Source: Rhodococcus sp. SGAir0479 (GTDB lineage: Bacteria > Actinomycetota > Actinomycetes > Mycobacteriales > Mycobacteriaceae). Taken from it: 64,000 nucleotides of DNA. The DNA lies in assembly GCF_005484805.1 (NCBI RefSeq), contig NZ_CP039432.1, positions 2,666,001 to 2,730,000 on the forward strand, read 5' to 3'. The position numbers and the translations under genes are program-made. Each line of letters begins with the position of its first letter. Position 1 is the stretch's first letter. Positions 63,707 through 64,000 of the stretch are shown in pieces. The notes under the pieces are model-generated. The model did not search any database, was not told the DNA's origin, and saw only the letters and a list, made by a program, of their open reading frames with translations.

Positions 63707-64000
63707 TAGTTACCACCGATCAAACGTAGGTACGCCGCACTCATTTCGAGGCGGCAGACGAGAACTGCTGTCTGTTCGATCTCTCCGACGGCGCCGACGG
63801 GGGTCGGCTGCGCCGGATCGACCGGGCCGGCGGGACCTGGCGGACCCGCCTGGACGGACGCCGCGACGACGACGTCGGCGTCGGCCAGCACGGCCGCCCG
63901 GCGCTCGGCGAGCGGCCGGTCCGCGTCGGACGCGAGCACGAACACCCGCAGCGGCATGCCGGGGGCGGGCCCGTCGAGCTGCTCGTCGTGGAAGAAGGGG
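63706..64000 (-). CDS. SIS-domain/TobH-like protein, C-terminal part only (Rv3256c-like)
   Basis: The minus strand from the right edge to 63706 encodes the last 98 residues of a larger protein; the apparent ATG at 63957 is internal. It reads FFHDEQLDGPAPGMPLRVFV, a nucleotide- or phosphosugar-binding turn (SDADRPLAERRAAVLADADV) and a C-terminal EIEQTAVLVCRLEMSAAYLR. It matches the end of the phosphosugar-isomerase-like family found just before manA in mycobacteria. It is probably coupled to manA and manB-type genes in mannose activation. The fold of the missing N-terminus cannot be checked. Confidence 0.78.
   Translation of the reverse strand, partial: PFFHDEQLDGPAPGMPLRVFVLASDADRPLAERRAAVLADADVVVAASVQAGPPGPAGPVDPAQPTPVGAVGEIEQTAVLVCRLEMSAAYLRLIGGN

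Overview
The window is high-GC actinobacterial DNA, almost certainly from the mycolic-acid group and most likely Rhodococcus or a close Nocardiaceae relative. The evidence is a near-continuous run of genes matching the Mycobacterium tuberculosis Rv3205c-Rv3256c neighbourhood in order and content (moeZ, TetR, helicase, whiB1, pdtaS, sigH-rshA, aroA-rsgA, desA3 with its reductase, secA1, hpf, lpqB-mtrB-mtrA, tmk, sahH, manA). Many starts are GTG, and many adjacent genes overlap by 4 bp. I see no rRNA, tRNA, CRISPR array, transposase or prophage. The M. tuberculosis comparisons are from memory of those families, not from a search.

Region 1 (1-12.5 kb). A truncated R2-like ligand-binding oxidase diverges from a thioesterase-fold protein. 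Then comes a seven-gene minus-strand nitrate assimilation operon, in transcription order: narK transporter, molybdopterin nitrate reductase, FAD electron-transfer subunit, nirB, nirD, uroporphyrinogen-III synthase fused to a winged helix, and CbiX-type chelatase. It covers nitrate uptake, reduction to ammonium and siroheme supply. A perfect hairpin sequesters the narK ribosome binding site, and a GlnR-like box lies between nirB and nirD. An MFS permease and a divergent GntR regulator follow.

Region 2 (13.3-38 kb). This is the Rv3205c-Rv3228-like core: TIGR02569 protein, moeZ, HAD phosphatase, DUF3152 protein with a zinc-protease-like motif, TetR regulator, DUF3107 protein, ferritin-like protein, DEAD-box helicase with a long leader, beta-propeller protein, M20 hydrolase, orphan ParA, phosphatase-acetyltransferase pair, lipid kinase, whiB1, pdtaS, biotinyl protein, the 24-residue ribosomal protein bL37, sigH-rshA with a textbook SigH promoter, YbaK deacylase, LLM flavoenzyme, SRAP, aroA-rsgA, and a secreted CocE-type hydrolase.

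Region 3 (38-64 kb). An Old Yellow Enzyme homologue and small proteins precede two tandem DesA3-like desaturases and their ferredoxin-type reductase. Two near-identical 32-bp sites mark the promoters of one desaturase and of the reductase. Next come a WS/DGAT-family acyltransferase with an altered active-site motif, a HAD protein, secA1, hpf, a ComF-like phosphoribosyltransferase, the mtrA-mtrB-lpqB envelope-control operon with a five-copy 23-bp repeat between tmk and mtrA, tmk, an amidohydrolase, sahH, an APC permease, manA, and a truncated upstream partner of manA.
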